Below, one piece after another: positions 17,403-25,973 of a stretch of DNA of 64,000 nt; positions within the stretch are counted from its first letter, which is position 1, and every line of letters starts with the position of its first letter. The notes below the pieces were generated by a model that worked only from the letters and a program-made list of their open reading frames with translations, was not told the DNA's origin and made no database searches. The stretch is from JAUZRW01 sp034437755 (GTDB lineage: Bacteria > Chloroflexota > Anaerolineae > Aggregatilineales > Phototrophicaceae): assembly GCA_034437755.1 (NCBI GenBank), contig DAOTTV010000070.1, forward strand, positions 15,748-79,747, read 5' to 3'. The translations under genes were made by a program, and so were the position numbers.

Positions 17403-18281
17403 TTGAGCGCATCAGCCCGCTTGCCTAGCGACATTGCCATGACCCATCAACACGTCCTCATCAGCGGCGCGACATCCGGCATCGGGCTGGCGACCGCCCT
17501 ACAGTTGGATCAAGCCGGCTGGCAGGTTTACGCATTGGCGCATCCCGACGACGACTTCGCCCTCCTACGCGAGCAAGCCTCAGAGCGGCTCGTGCCACTC
17601 GCCTGTGACATCACAGACGCGGACGCGATCGCCCACGCCATCGCCCCGATTGAAACGCTGGATGCACTGGTGAACAACGCCGGTATTCAGGTCGTCGGCA
17701 CGCTCGAAACGCTGTCGATAAGCGCCCTGCAACATCAGTTCAACGTGAATATCATCGGACACTTACAGATGATTCAAGCGCTCTTGCCTGCGCTCAAACG
17801 CGCCGAGCGTGCGCGCATCGTCAACGTCTCGTCGTTGATGGGCAAAGTTGCTCTGCCGGTGCTGGGGGCCTATAGCATGAGCAAACACGCGCTAGAAGCG
17901 ATGAGCGATGTCTTGCGGCTAGAGCTAGCCCCGTGGGGCATTGATGTGATTGTGATCGCGCCGGGCGCGGTACAAACGCCGATGACAGCGAGCATGGCGC
18001 AACTGCTACAAGATGCACAGACGCACCTCAACGCTGACCAGCGCGCCGATTACGCGCCCCTTTACGCCAGCATGGCGCAAACCCTCGACCGGCAGAATGC
18101 CAGCGCCGTCCCCGCCGAGCAGGTCGCCACGACGATCGTCACCGCGATCAAGCGCGATCAACCACAAGCGCGTTACATCATCGGTGCGCCGACCAAGGGT
18201 TTGATGCTGATGCGCTCACTCGCGCCCGATCATATCGGTGATGCGATCCTCAAGCGGGCGCTAGGCATCAAGGACTCGTGA
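17403..18281 (+). CDS. Short-chain dehydrogenase/reductase
   Basis: NAD(P)-dependent oxidoreductase of the classical SDR type, about 290 residues. The cofactor motif SGATSGIGLA lies near the N-terminus, NNAGI follows, the catalytic Ser lies in NVSSLMG and the YxxxK pair in YSMSKHALEA, followed by the PGAVQTPM turn. The TTG start at 17403 has ggag five bases upstream; ATG 17439 is an alternative that would begin directly at MTHQHVLISG. The substrate is unknown. It is convergent with xseB, with a gap of only six bases. Confidence 0.9.
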   Translation: MSASARLPSDIAMTHQHVLISGATSGIGLATALQLDQAGWQVYALAHPDDDFALLREQASERLVPLACDITDADAIAHAIAPIETLDALVNNAGIQVVGTLETLSISALQHQFNVNIIGHLQMIQALLPALKRAERARIVNVSSLMGKVALPVLGAYSMSKHALEAMSDVLRLELAPWGIDVIVIAPGAVQTPMTASMAQLLQDAQTHLNADQRADYAPLYASMAQTLDRQNASAVPAEQVATTIVTAIKRDQPQARYIIGAPTKGLMLMRSLAPDHIGDAILKRALGIKDS

Positions 18282-18287
18282 GGCTGC

Positions 18288-18509
18288 TCACGCGCTGAGC
18301 GCGCCATCATCGGCAATCTGCTGGATACGTAACTCGGCTTTCTGGAGCAATTGCTGGCAATGTGCCGAGAGTTGCCGTCCGCGCTCGTACAAAGTCACGG
18401 AGTCATCCAGCGAGAGATCGCCCGACTCCAGACGAGCGATCACGCTTTCCAGTTCATCATAAGCCGTCTCGAAGCTCATCTCGTCGATATTAGCGCTGGT
18501 GTCAGTCAT
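18288..18509 (-). CDS. xseB: Exodeoxyribonuclease VII small subunit
   Basis: A 73-residue small subunit of the ssDNA exonuclease. The conserved core SFETAYDELESVIARLESGDLSLDDSVTLYERG is seen in pieces such as LESVIARLESGDLSLD, and the helical C-terminus matches the family. It overlaps the xseA stop by 4 bases (ATGA), so translation is coupled. Length is normal. Confidence 0.95.
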   Translation of the reverse strand: MTDTSANIDEMSFETAYDELESVIARLESGDLSLDDSVTLYERGRQLSAHCQQLLQKAELRIQQIADDGALSA

Positions 18510-19708
18510 GTCTCATCCTCCACTTGGGCGTTAATCTGGCTATCGTGTAAACGAATAGTAAGGCGCGTGCCAGCTGGCGCATCATCCGCCTGCGTGACCA
18601 ACACGTCATCGGCGCGACGTGTGACCATCGCATACCCGCGCTTGAGCAAGGCTTGCGGGTTGGCGGCTTCCAGCGATTGCACGCGATTGGCGAGTCGTTC
18701 GTGCCGCAATGCCATCTGGTGGCGCTGGATGGTCGTCATGCGCTCACTGAGATCATCGAGACGCTGTTGCATGTCACGCACGTAAGGCGCGGGCGACGTG
18801 TGGCGCAAACTGCGACGGGCAACGTCCAGATGGGCGGTGCGCGTCGTGATGTGCTGGCGTGTGGCTTGTACCAATTGCTGGTCAGCACGTAAGAGCGCGT
18901 CGCGCAGATCATCGAGGCTGGGCGTGGCGACTTCGGCGGCGGCGGATGGCGTTGGCGCGCGCTGGTCAGCGACGAAATCGACAATCGTGAAGTCCGTCTC
19001 ATGCCCGACACCGGCGACAATCGGCACTGGACACGCGCTGATAGCACGGGCGACGCGCTCATCGTTGAAGGCCCACAGGTCTTCGATGCTCCCACCCCCG
19101 CGCACGACCAGCAGTACGTCACAGGCGCGATGACGGGCGAGGCGGTCGATCGCCTGCACGATGCGCGGCGGTGCATCATTGCCCTGCACCAGCGTCGGAC
19201 TCAAGATAATCTGTGCCAGCGGAAAGCGACGCGCAAGTACATTTTGCACATCACGAAACGCGGCGGCATCCGGCGACGTGACAACGCCGATCCGCCGCGG
19301 GAACGCTGGCAGGGCTTGCTTGCGCTCAGTATCGAACAAGCCTTCGTCCTGTAGCTGGCTTTTCAACTGCTCGTATTTGAGATACAAATCACCGATGCCA
19401 CCGGCAGGTTGCACCTCATCGGCATAGAGCTGGTACTCGCCCCGCGCATCGTACACGCCGATTTTGCCATGTACGCGCAAGGACTCGCCCTCTTGCGGTT
19501 GGATCGCCTGCCGTTGGGCGGCGTAGCGAAACATCACGCATTTGAGCTGGGCGTTGCGATCTTTAAGCGTGAAGTACCAGTGACCGGATGCCGCGGCTTT
19601 CATGTTGCTCACTTCGCCCGTCACCCAGACATCTTGCAGAGGGCGATGATTCTGGATTAGATCACGGATGTAATGTGTCAGGTTTTCAACGGTATAAATA
19701 TCTGTCAT
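18506..19708 (-). CDS. xseA: Exodeoxyribonuclease VII large subunit
   Basis: Catalytic subunit that degrades single-stranded DNA from both ends. The 400-residue protein has the N-terminal OB-fold (VWVTGEVSNMKAAASGHWYF, then LKCVMFR) and the catalytic domain containing IGVVTSPDAAAFRD, VVRGGGSIEDLWAFNDE and GVGHETDFTI. The C-terminal coiled region is shorter than in E. coli but usual for many bacteria. xseB follows with a 4-base overlap. A TATAGT box lies upstream on the minus strand within the intergenic region that also holds the palindrome ttgaacagttcaa (19779-19791). Confidence 0.96.
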   Translation of the reverse strand: MTDIYTVENLTHYIRDLIQNHRPLQDVWVTGEVSNMKAAASGHWYFTLKDRNAQLKCVMFRYAAQRQAIQPQEGESLRVHGKIGVYDARGEYQLYADEVQPAGGIGDLYLKYEQLKSQLQDEGLFDTERKQALPAFPRRIGVVTSPDAAAFRDVQNVLARRFPLAQIILSPTLVQGNDAPPRIVQAIDRLARHRACDVLLVVRGGGSIEDLWAFNDERVARAISACPVPIVAGVGHETDFTIVDFVADQRAPTPSAAAEVATPSLDDLRDALLRADQQLVQATRQHITTRTAHLDVARRSLRHTSPAPYVRDMQQRLDDLSERMTTIQRHQMALRHERLANRVQSLEAANPQALLKRGYAMVTRRADDVLVTQADDAPAGTRLTIRLHDSQINAQVEDET

Positions 19709-19778
19709 CTTATTTAGCTTTAATAGAAAATTGAATCCTCAACAGTTAACGAGTACACTATACAACCATAGTGAAAAT

Positions 19779-19791
19779 TTGAACAGTTCAA
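19779..19791. promoter_or_regulatory. Perfect 13-bp palindrome, operator candidate
   Basis: TTGAAC-A-GTTCAA lies between divergent xseA and the 94-residue gene. It may be a binding site for a dimeric regulator; the spacing does not fit the usual Gram-positive LexA box. Confidence 0.35.
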
Positions 19792-19847
19792 ACGACGATC
19801 AACAACCCGCGCTGAGCGTGTGTGATCATACAAGGAGTGCTTGATCT

Positions 19848-20132
19848 ATGGCTTATCTGAACAAACAAGAACGCGATCAATTGCTGGATGACATCAAGAA
19901 CAAGACCTATCCACAAATTCGCGGGATTCTCAATCGGCGTGATAAAAAAGCGCAGCTGGCGTACTTTCGTAACGTGCAACAGGTCAACAAGTGGATGACC
20001 AAATACGTTCTTGAAGGGTTGGGCACGGAAGTGACGATTGTCGAAGTGCCGATCCAGAATGAGCGCAACCAGCGCAACGAATTCAAGATTGAGGAAATCA
20101 TCGTCGCACCGACCGACGAAAACCGACTGTAA
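19848..20132 (+). CDS. Conserved-looking small soluble protein, unknown
   Basis: An unrecognised 94-residue protein. It begins MAYLNKQERDQLLDDIKNK, then a basic helical stretch (GILNRRDKKAQLAYFRNVQQ) and a beta-like C-terminal half (TEVTIVEVPIQNE, FKIEEIIVAP). There are no membrane segments or Cys. Shine-Dalgarno aaggag lies upstream. Its composition is typical of highly expressed proteins (many Lys and Gln codons). It sits 72 bases before bioY in the same direction, with no evident functional link. Confidence 0.65.
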   Translation: MAYLNKQERDQLLDDIKNKTYPQIRGILNRRDKKAQLAYFRNVQQVNKWMTKYVLEGLGTEVTIVEVPIQNERNQRNEFKIEEIIVAPTDENRL

Positions 20133-20204
20133 GGCGCAACAAACGCGCCACGAGCGGGTTGAACATAGTAGAGCAACAGTTTTTGACAACAGGAAAGGAT
20201 TTTT

Positions 20205-20762
20205 ATGTTACGCACATTGAACATACCCCGTTTTGATACGTGGACAGCGCGTCTCGCTGGCATCGCTTTTTTCGCTATTTTGACCGCTATCTCAGCGAAG
20301 ATCAGCATCCCGACGGGCTTCGTGCCGATCACGATGCAACCCTTCGTCGTGATTTTAGCTGGTCTTGTGCTGGGATCACGCGATGGTGCCGCCAGCTTAA
20401 TCACGTATTTGCTGATGATCGCATGGGGTGCGCCGGTTGATACCAATAGCCTCGGCACGGCGGCGTTCTTCGGGCCGACGGGCGGCTACTTGATCGGCTT
20501 CGTGTTTGCGGCGTTCGCGACGGGCTGGTTGGTCGAAGCGGGTGCGGATAAAGTGTGGCAACGGTGGCTCGCAGGTCTGGTCGGCGTGGCGATTGTCTAT
20601 GCCTTCGGCGTGCCTGTCCTCAAAGCCAATATGGGCATCGACTGGGCGATGACGATCCAATATGGCGTGATGCCCTTCATCGTGCTGGATACCATCAAAG
20701 CCCTGATTGCGGCGGGCATGGTCGAAAGCACACGCGCCTTCCTCCTGCGCGACTCACAGTAA
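20205..20762 (+). CDS. bioY: Biotin transporter BioY
   Basis: A 185-residue S-component of the ECF biotin transporter. Six hydrophobic segments are visible. BioY hallmarks are ISIPTGFVPITMQPFVVILAGLVLG (given here in parts as IPTGFVPITMQPF and VLGSRDGAAS), and the FFGPTGGYLIGF motif. No ECF ATPase or T-component genes are nearby, so it either uses shared EcfAAT modules encoded elsewhere or works alone. I see no convincing BirA box upstream. Shine-Dalgarno aaagga is present. Confidence 0.93.
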   Translation: MLRTLNIPRFDTWTARLAGIAFFAILTAISAKISIPTGFVPITMQPFVVILAGLVLGSRDGAASLITYLLMIAWGAPVDTNSLGTAAFFGPTGGYLIGFVFAAFATGWLVEAGADKVWQRWLAGLVGVAIVYAFGVPVLKANMGIDWAMTIQYGVMPFIVLDTIKALIAAGMVESTRAFLLRDSQ

Positions 20763-20855
20763 GCAACGATGCTGGGGTATGAGCCTAGCCTGCCATGCCC
20801 CACGCGCAATCTCATAACGGCTATTCACAAAGGGCGAGTATCCACAGATTTTACA

Positions 20856-21287
20856 TCAGGTTTGGTCTTGGTCATAACGCTTCAGCACATCGTCTAGCGA
20901 CATCAATTCACCATCACTGCTCAAGCCCATGCGCCGGCTCGCCAGTAATTCACGCAGGTAAGCCTGTTCATCGGCGTTCAGACGACTCATGATGCGCGCC
21001 AGCTGTGCGTCGTCGTCCGCATCACGCAACGGTTCATGGTGATCGCGCTTGGGCTTCTCATAGCGCACGAGATTTTGCTGCGGCATCAGCTGACGCTGAA
21101 TCAGGTGAAAGACCCCCGCGACTGCCGTCAGCGCGAGCAAGGGAATGAACGCACACAGCGACATGCTCGCCACGCTCACCCACGCATCATACGAGCCGAT
21201 CTCGGCAACGGACATCACAAACGAGAACATACATAACCCGACGAGAAACAGACTGAGGCGCGATAAGATAGTGTACGCGCGTTTCAT
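20856..21287 (-). CDS. Membrane protein with C-terminal RIMxRL/SLDDVL domain (paralogue 1)
   Basis: A 143-residue protein with two membrane helices (about 9-28 and 37-62), followed by a cytoplasmic domain LARIMSRLNADEQAYLRELL...GLSSDGELMSLDDVLKRYD. The same tail is found in the neighbour at 21526, so the two are paralogues. The C-terminal segment resembles a small helical protein-interaction module. Function unknown. It overlaps the next upstream gene by 4 bases, so the cluster of three is probably one operon. Confidence 0.6.
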   Translation of the reverse strand: MKRAYTILSRLSLFLVGLCMFSFVMSVAEIGSYDAWVSVASMSLCAFIPLLALTAVAGVFHLIQRQLMPQQNLVRYEKPKRDHHEPLRDADDDAQLARIMSRLNADEQAYLRELLASRRMGLSSDGELMSLDDVLKRYDQDQT

Positions 21288-21499
21288 ACATCGGTCGCCT
21301 GTGCATCATGATCGACCTTGCGCTTGCGCGCTGGTCGTCCGAGTGCGATTTTAATCAGCGTGATGGTTAACCAGTAAAAGCCGAGCATCAGCATGATGCC
21401 GATCGCAATCAGCCAGATTTCACGACTGAACAGGCTGAAGCTACTGGCAAGCAGGCTAAAGATAAAAAATAGTGCAATGATTTGACGCATACGGCGCAA
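21284..21499 (-). CDS. Small two-helix membrane protein
   Basis: An unrecognised 71-residue protein with two hydrophobic helices (about 7-25 and 28-52) and a basic, then acidic, tail (GRPARKRKVDHDAQATDV). It lacks the SLDDVL domain of its neighbours. Its stop overlaps the start of paralogue 1 by four bases, indicating translational coupling. It lies 26 bases downstream of paralogue 2. Confidence 0.55.
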   Translation of the reverse strand: MRRMRQIIALFFIFSLLASSFSLFSREIWLIAIGIMLMLGFYWLTITLIKIALGRPARKRKVDHDAQATDV

Positions 21500-21525
21500 T
21501 CATCTCCTTCACAAAATAACAAGGG

Positions 21526-21951
21526 TTAACGGCGTTCAAATTGTTCGAGTACATCGTCGAGCGATGTCAGTTCGCCATCATCAGTTAAGCCCATCTCGCG
21601 GGCGACTAACAAGTCTTCCAGATATTCGCGCTCTTCTAACGAGAGACGTGCCATAATGCGATCAAGTCGCTCATTCTCGGACAAATCGTAGAGCGACGTG
21701 TTGTATTTGCGCTTAGCTTTGTCTTCGGCACGATTACCCCCGCGCCAGCGCTGGAATGTCAACGCGCCGCCAGAGATGAGGGTCGATAAAAACAGCGGGA
21801 TCATCAGGAACAGGAAGAAAGTCGTCCCACCAAGCGCCAGATTATTAAGCGCGGTTTCCTCGCCCGTGCCAACCACGAACGAGAACGCCAGCGTACATCC
21901 AACGAACGACACGGCAAAAAATATGGCTGACCATCGAAAAATACGTTTCAT
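21526..21951 (-). CDS. Membrane protein with C-terminal RIMxRL/SLDDVL domain (paralogue 2)
   Basis: A 141-residue protein with two membrane helices (about 9-28 and 38-64), then the tail LDRIMARLSLEEREYLEDLL...GLTDDGELTSLDDVLEQFE, aligned residue by residue with paralogue 1. It is first in the minus-strand set of three, directly downstream of murJ's end by direction of transcription (murJ stops at 22013). The shared tail and tandem layout suggest duplication. No function can be assigned. Confidence 0.6.
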   Translation of the reverse strand: MKRIFRWSAIFFAVSFVGCTLAFSFVVGTGEETALNNLALGGTTFFLFLMIPLFLSTLISGGALTFQRWRGGNRAEDKAKRKYNTSLYDLSENERLDRIMARLSLEEREYLEDLLVAREMGLTDDGELTSLDDVLEQFERR

Positions 21952-22012
21952 CGAGTGGCATTATCCTCTACTCATCGGGCACAACAACTTTCGTCTATCC
22001 GGCTCTTGGGCA

Positions 22013-23620
22013 TCATGATCGGGTGAAGCGGCGCAGGATCGTATTCGGCACAGCACGCGCTTCGTCGATACCGAGCGCGATGCTGACGAGGAAATACGCC
22101 CCGCCACCTACCAATACACCGCTGATCGCCAGCGGCACGCCACGATACGGCAAGATCTGGTTCATCCCCCATAATAGCACACCCATCACAATCGCGGCGA
22201 GAATCCCGCGCCAGGAAAGCGCCGCAAGCGCCCGATTGTTGACTCCGTTGATGCGACGACTGATGAGCCACCACAGAATCAAGGCTTCGACCAGCGTCGT
22301 CAGCGCATTAGCGAGCGCAAGACCAGCGAACGCGCCGCGCGTCAGGTCATCCGGCACGCCGATGATCCGCACGAAAACCAGACTGAGGATGACATTCGCG
22401 ATGATCGCGCCGATGCCGATCAGCACCGGTGTCCACGTATCTTCCATCGCGTAGAACGCCCGCGAGAGAATCTCCAGCAGGGCGAAGCCGGCAATCCCCA
22501 CCGCATAAAACGCCAGCGCCCACGCCGTCGCAATCGTATCGGTGCGCGTCCACTCGCCAAACTCAAACACGCTCACCAGTGGCTCGCCAAAGACCATGAA
22601 GGCGACAGTCGCCGGATATGCCAGAAAGAGGACGTTACGCATGGCTGACGCGAGACGATCGCGGAAAGCGTCGAGATCCCCTTCGGCATACAACGTCGAG
22701 AGCGTGGGGAAAACCGCCGACCCGACACTTTGCCCGATGATGCCCAGCGCCGAAAACATGAGCGTAAATGCTGTGTTGAGCGCGACCAGACTGCCAGTAA
22801 TCATCGTGCTCGTGAGGACGATATTCACCAGGAAGTTAATCTGTACCACGCCGAGACCCAGCACACGCGGGAGCATCAAGCGCAAGACGCGCATCACGCC
22901 CTCAACGCGCCAGTTAGGCAGGATACGCAGGCGTACGCGCAGGGCGGGCAATGCCGGCAGTTGTACCAGCAGGTGCAAGATGGCGCTCAACACGGCGCCA
23001 GCCGCTAAGCCGTAGACGTTATTCGCCCCCACCTGCGCGATGCCCGTCAGCGGTGGTAAATTGGGCGCGATCAGCAGTGCGCCAATGATAATCCCGATCG
23101 GGTTCATACTGATGGCGATGCTAGGGAGCAGGAAGGCGTTGTGCGATTGCAGGATGCCCATCACTAAGCCGCTGATGGCAAATACAATCGGCGTGACCAT
23201 CATCCAGCGCATGAGCGTTGCCGTCAGCTGGATTTCGGGCACAGTCGCGCCGGGCAATAACCAGCGACTGAACACTGGCGCAAAGACGATCACCAGCAAG
23301 CTCAGCGCCGTTGCCGCCAGCGTCGAGAGCGTCATCACGGCGCTGGCGAGTTGCCAGGCCTGCTCGGGGTCTTTCTCGCGCTGGCTGGCGTAGATCGGGA
23401 TGAACGACGACCCCAGCGCGCCCCCCGCCACCAGCACGAAGATAATCTCCGGGATACGTTGTGCGGCATAGAAGGCATCAAGCGCGATACTCGTCCCGAA
23501 TTGCGCGTTGAGCACGCCCGTCCGCACGAAGCCCAAGACCCCGCTTGCCAAAAAGCCAAATAGCACGATCAACGCCGCCCGAATCACCTGCGCGTTGGTC
23601 AACGCTCTCGATTGCGCCAT
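22013..23620 (-). CDS. murJ: Lipid II flippase MurJ (MviN)
   Basis: A MOP-superfamily flippase that moves lipid II outward across the membrane for peptidoglycan synthesis. The 535-residue protein has about 14 hydrophobic segments. Early family marks are FGFLASGVLGFVRTGVLNAQFG (seen as SGVLGFVRTGVL) and AFYAAQRIPEIIF, and SSFIPIYASQREKD is the usual loop. Length fits. The gene stands alone facing rplI across a divergent 230-base region. Presence of murJ with uppS at 58 kb suggests a peptidoglycan-containing cell. Confidence 0.93.
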   Translation of the reverse strand: MAQSRALTNAQVIRAALIVLFGFLASGVLGFVRTGVLNAQFGTSIALDAFYAAQRIPEIIFVLVAGGALGSSFIPIYASQREKDPEQAWQLASAVMTLSTLAATALSLLVIVFAPVFSRWLLPGATVPEIQLTATLMRWMMVTPIVFAISGLVMGILQSHNAFLLPSIAISMNPIGIIIGALLIAPNLPPLTGIAQVGANNVYGLAAGAVLSAILHLLVQLPALPALRVRLRILPNWRVEGVMRVLRLMLPRVLGLGVVQINFLVNIVLTSTMITGSLVALNTAFTLMFSALGIIGQSVGSAVFPTLSTLYAEGDLDAFRDRLASAMRNVLFLAYPATVAFMVFGEPLVSVFEFGEWTRTDTIATAWALAFYAVGIAGFALLEILSRAFYAMEDTWTPVLIGIGAIIANVILSLVFVRIIGVPDDLTRGAFAGLALANALTTLVEALILWWLISRRINGVNNRALAALSWRGILAAIVMGVLLWGMNQILPYRGVPLAISGVLVGGGAYFLVSIALGIDEARAVPNTILRRFTRS

Positions 23621-23741
23621 AACTGCCGTTCCTCATCTTGTCGTTGTCATTATCTGCCTACAATAATCATAGTGTGATGGGCGGCGGGCGATAGAGCAAG
23701 ATGCAATGTCCGTCGATGCCATCGCGCTTGCTAATTCACAC

Positions 23742-23770
23742 TTGGCATGATCGCATGGGCTTACTATAAT
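23742..23770 (+). promoter_or_regulatory. Promoter of rplI
   Basis: TTGGCA (23742-23747), a 17-nt spacer and a perfect TATAAT (23765-23770). The leader before rplI is about 75 bases and includes a cgccca/tgggcg hairpin near 23799-23826, which could be regulatory, but I see no known ribosomal-protein leader. Confidence 0.7.
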
Positions 23771-23854
23771 GCTTTCGTTACGTTATAGACGGAGACCGCT
23801 ATAAAACGCCCAAGCCTTAACGTGGGCGATGATATTTTACAAAGGGAACGACTC

Positions 23855-24493
23855 ATGAAAGTAATCATGCTCCAAGATGTGTACAAGACGGGTGTCGCCG
23901 GCGAGATCGTCGATGTCGCTGATGGCTTCGCCCGCAATTATCTGATTCCGCGCAAGATGGCGAAACTAGCAACCAAAGCCGCCATCGAAGAGAATCAAGA
24001 ATTGATGGAAAAGGTCGAGGCACGGCGCGCCACCTACAACAAATTGCTGAACGACCTCGCCCGCCAGATCGACGGTGTCGAGTTGATCTTCGAGCGGCGT
24101 GCCTCGTCGACCGGCACGCTCTACGGTTCGGTGACGACGCAGGAAATCGCCGATGCGCTGATGGAAGCCACCGAGATAGACATCAACCGGCGCCGTATCA
24201 GCCAGCAATCCCTGCGTGAACTGGGTGAATTTCAGGTGCCGGTGCGCCTCGGTAATGAAATCGCGCCGATTTTGAACATCATCATCGTGCGCGAAGGCGA
24301 GCTAGAAGACTTCCTCGCTGCGCGCGAAGCTGGTGAATCGGTGGAAGAATTCATCGGTGGCGAAGACGAGGACGAAGCCGACATCGAAGCCGCCCCGACC
24401 GAAGTGCTACCCGCACAAGCCGCCGCCGAAGCTATCGAGCAAGCCGAAGCCACCAACGCAGAAGAAGAGGATACGGAGACCGTCAGCGAATAA
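23855..24493 (+). CDS. rplI: 50S ribosomal protein L9 with acidic extension
   Basis: Large-subunit protein that binds 23S rRNA. Residues 1-150 are a standard L9: MKVIMLQDVYKTGVAGEIVDVADGFARNYLIP (in parts: VIMLQDV, GFARNYLIPRKMA), the connecting helix, and the C-terminal domain with SVTTQEIADAL. A further ~62 residues form an Ala/Glu-rich tail (EFIGGEDEDEADIEAAPTEV...). This tail makes the 212-residue product much longer than the usual ~150. I chose ATG 23855 with aaaggga upstream. No rpsR or ssb gene is adjacent, unlike in many bacteria. Confidence 0.95.
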   Translation: MKVIMLQDVYKTGVAGEIVDVADGFARNYLIPRKMAKLATKAAIEENQELMEKVEARRATYNKLLNDLARQIDGVELIFERRASSTGTLYGSVTTQEIADALMEATEIDINRRRISQQSLRELGEFQVPVRLGNEIAPILNIIIVREGELEDFLAAREAGESVEEFIGGEDEDEADIEAAPTEVLPAQAAAEAIEQAEATNAEEEDTETVSE

Positions 24494-24546
24494 CCTACGC
24501 TGGCAAGCTCCACCTTACGCGGAAGCCCCCGCAACACGATATAATC

Positions 24547-24577
24547 AGCCCCGTTAAGCGTCATTTACGGGGCTTTT
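24547..24577 (+). terminator. Terminator after rplI
   Basis: Stem agccccg/cggggct followed by tttt, with a 14-nt loop, 54 bases past the rplI stop. Confidence 0.75.
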
Positions 24578-24616
24578 CCGTTCATTCAGCCGTCTACACA
24601 AGGATTCATCATCGTC

Positions 24617-25855
24617 ATGGAGCCATCAGCTTTAGGTCGTTACCTGCGCGAAAGCCGCGAAACCAAAGAAATCACGCTGGATGAAGCCGTCAGTGCGTTG
24701 CGGATTCGTCGCCCGTTCTTAGAAGCCTTCGAGCGCGGTGAATTCGAGGGGATCGATTCGCCCGTGCAATTGCGCGGGATGCTCCGCAATTATGCGCGGC
24801 ACTTGGGGCTAGATGAAGAACGCGTGTTGCAGTATTACGAACAATCGCAGGATAGCAACCGACGTAAACGACGCTTCGGGCGCAAAGTGCAGGACGACCC
24901 CGCCCCTGTCGCGCCCGCGACAGTCACCGATACCCAACCGACCCCGCCGCCAACCCGTGACCAGCGGCGTAAGAAGCGGCAGAGCCTTAACCTGCTGGAC
25001 GTGCTACGGGCGATCATGATGATCCTCGTATCGGTCGCGGCGGTGATGGTCATCGGCTTTGTCGCCTATGATACCATCTTTCAAGAAGCGAGTAGCGAGC
25101 TAGAAGCCGCGATGACCACGCCCCCCGCCGCAGGAGAAACAGCGAACGCCACCGCAACGTATACCGCCTCATGGACACCACGCCCGACCAACACCGACAT
25201 TCCAGACGTGTTCGGCGCGGATATCACGGGCGTACAGGTCGATGTCGAAATTCTCCAGCGGACGTGGCTACAGGTCGATGTCGATGGCGAGACGGTATTC
25301 ACCGGTATTCAACAACCGGGCGAGCGTAATATGTACACAGGCGCAAACCGCATCGCCGTGACAGCATCGAACGCGGCCGGCTTGAGCGTGATCTTCAACG
25401 AAGAACCGCAACCGCCCTTTGGTGAGCGCGGGCAACAGGTCGAGATTGACTTCACGCCGGATGGCATCGGCATGACGCGCGTCAACGCCGGTGACCCGAC
25501 CGCCACCCCGACCACAACACCCGTCCCGACAGACACGCCGATTCCCGTTGAACAAGCGCCAAGTGCGACGACCACAACCGCGCCGGCCCGCCCAACCCCC
25601 GTCAGCGGGGCGAGCGCCGATGAACCGCCGATGACGACCGTCTTAGTCGCCAGCCCAACGCCGTTATTCGGCGGCGACACCGCCCCGACGAGCGTCGCAG
25701 ACGACCGCACGCGCCCGACGGTGATCGTGACCGTCGCGCAGACCGTCGCGAGTCCCACAGTTCCCGCCGTCACTGCCACCGCGACCACCGCCGCCCTCGT
25801 CCCACCGCGCACGCCCCCCGCCAACCCGACCGCGACTAAAGCCGGCGGCATATGA
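24617..25855 (+). CDS. RodZ-like HTH membrane protein
   Basis: A 412-residue bitopic protein resembling RodZ, which links the MreB cytoskeleton to the membrane. An N-terminal HTH_25 domain (LGRYLRESRETKEITLDEA ... IRRPFLEAFERGEF) is followed by a basic region (RRKRRFGRK), one membrane helix at about 131-155 and an outer DUF4115 beta domain (VQVDVEILQRTWLQVDVDGE ... EIDFTPDGI). The last ~120 residues are a Thr/Pro/Ala-rich tail likely to span the wall. No mre genes are adjacent in this window. A regulator role is possible but less likely given the membrane layout. Confidence 0.8.
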   Translation: MEPSALGRYLRESRETKEITLDEAVSALRIRRPFLEAFERGEFEGIDSPVQLRGMLRNYARHLGLDEERVLQYYEQSQDSNRRKRRFGRKVQDDPAPVAPATVTDTQPTPPPTRDQRRKKRQSLNLLDVLRAIMMILVSVAAVMVIGFVAYDTIFQEASSELEAAMTTPPAAGETANATATYTASWTPRPTNTDIPDVFGADITGVQVDVEILQRTWLQVDVDGETVFTGIQQPGERNMYTGANRIAVTASNAAGLSVIFNEEPQPPFGERGQQVEIDFTPDGIGMTRVNAGDPTATPTTTPVPTDTPIPVEQAPSATTTTAPARPTPVSGASADEPPMTTVLVASPTPLFGGDTAPTSVADDRTRPTVIVTVAQTVASPTVPAVTATATTAALVPPRTPPANPTATKAGGI

Positions 25856-25973
25856 GAAAAGGCGCGCCAATCGCGCATGGCGCTTGACCCGTACTCGGCA
25901 ATAGCTGTACCCTTAGCATATGTTGCAGTGTACGAAACCCCTAATCGTTGGCAATATAGGAGATAGACAATCC

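Noticed and set aside
20133..20204. Possible biotin repressor site or riboswitch before bioY
   Set aside because: No BirA-type inverted repeat or known riboswitch pattern is visible in the short spacer.
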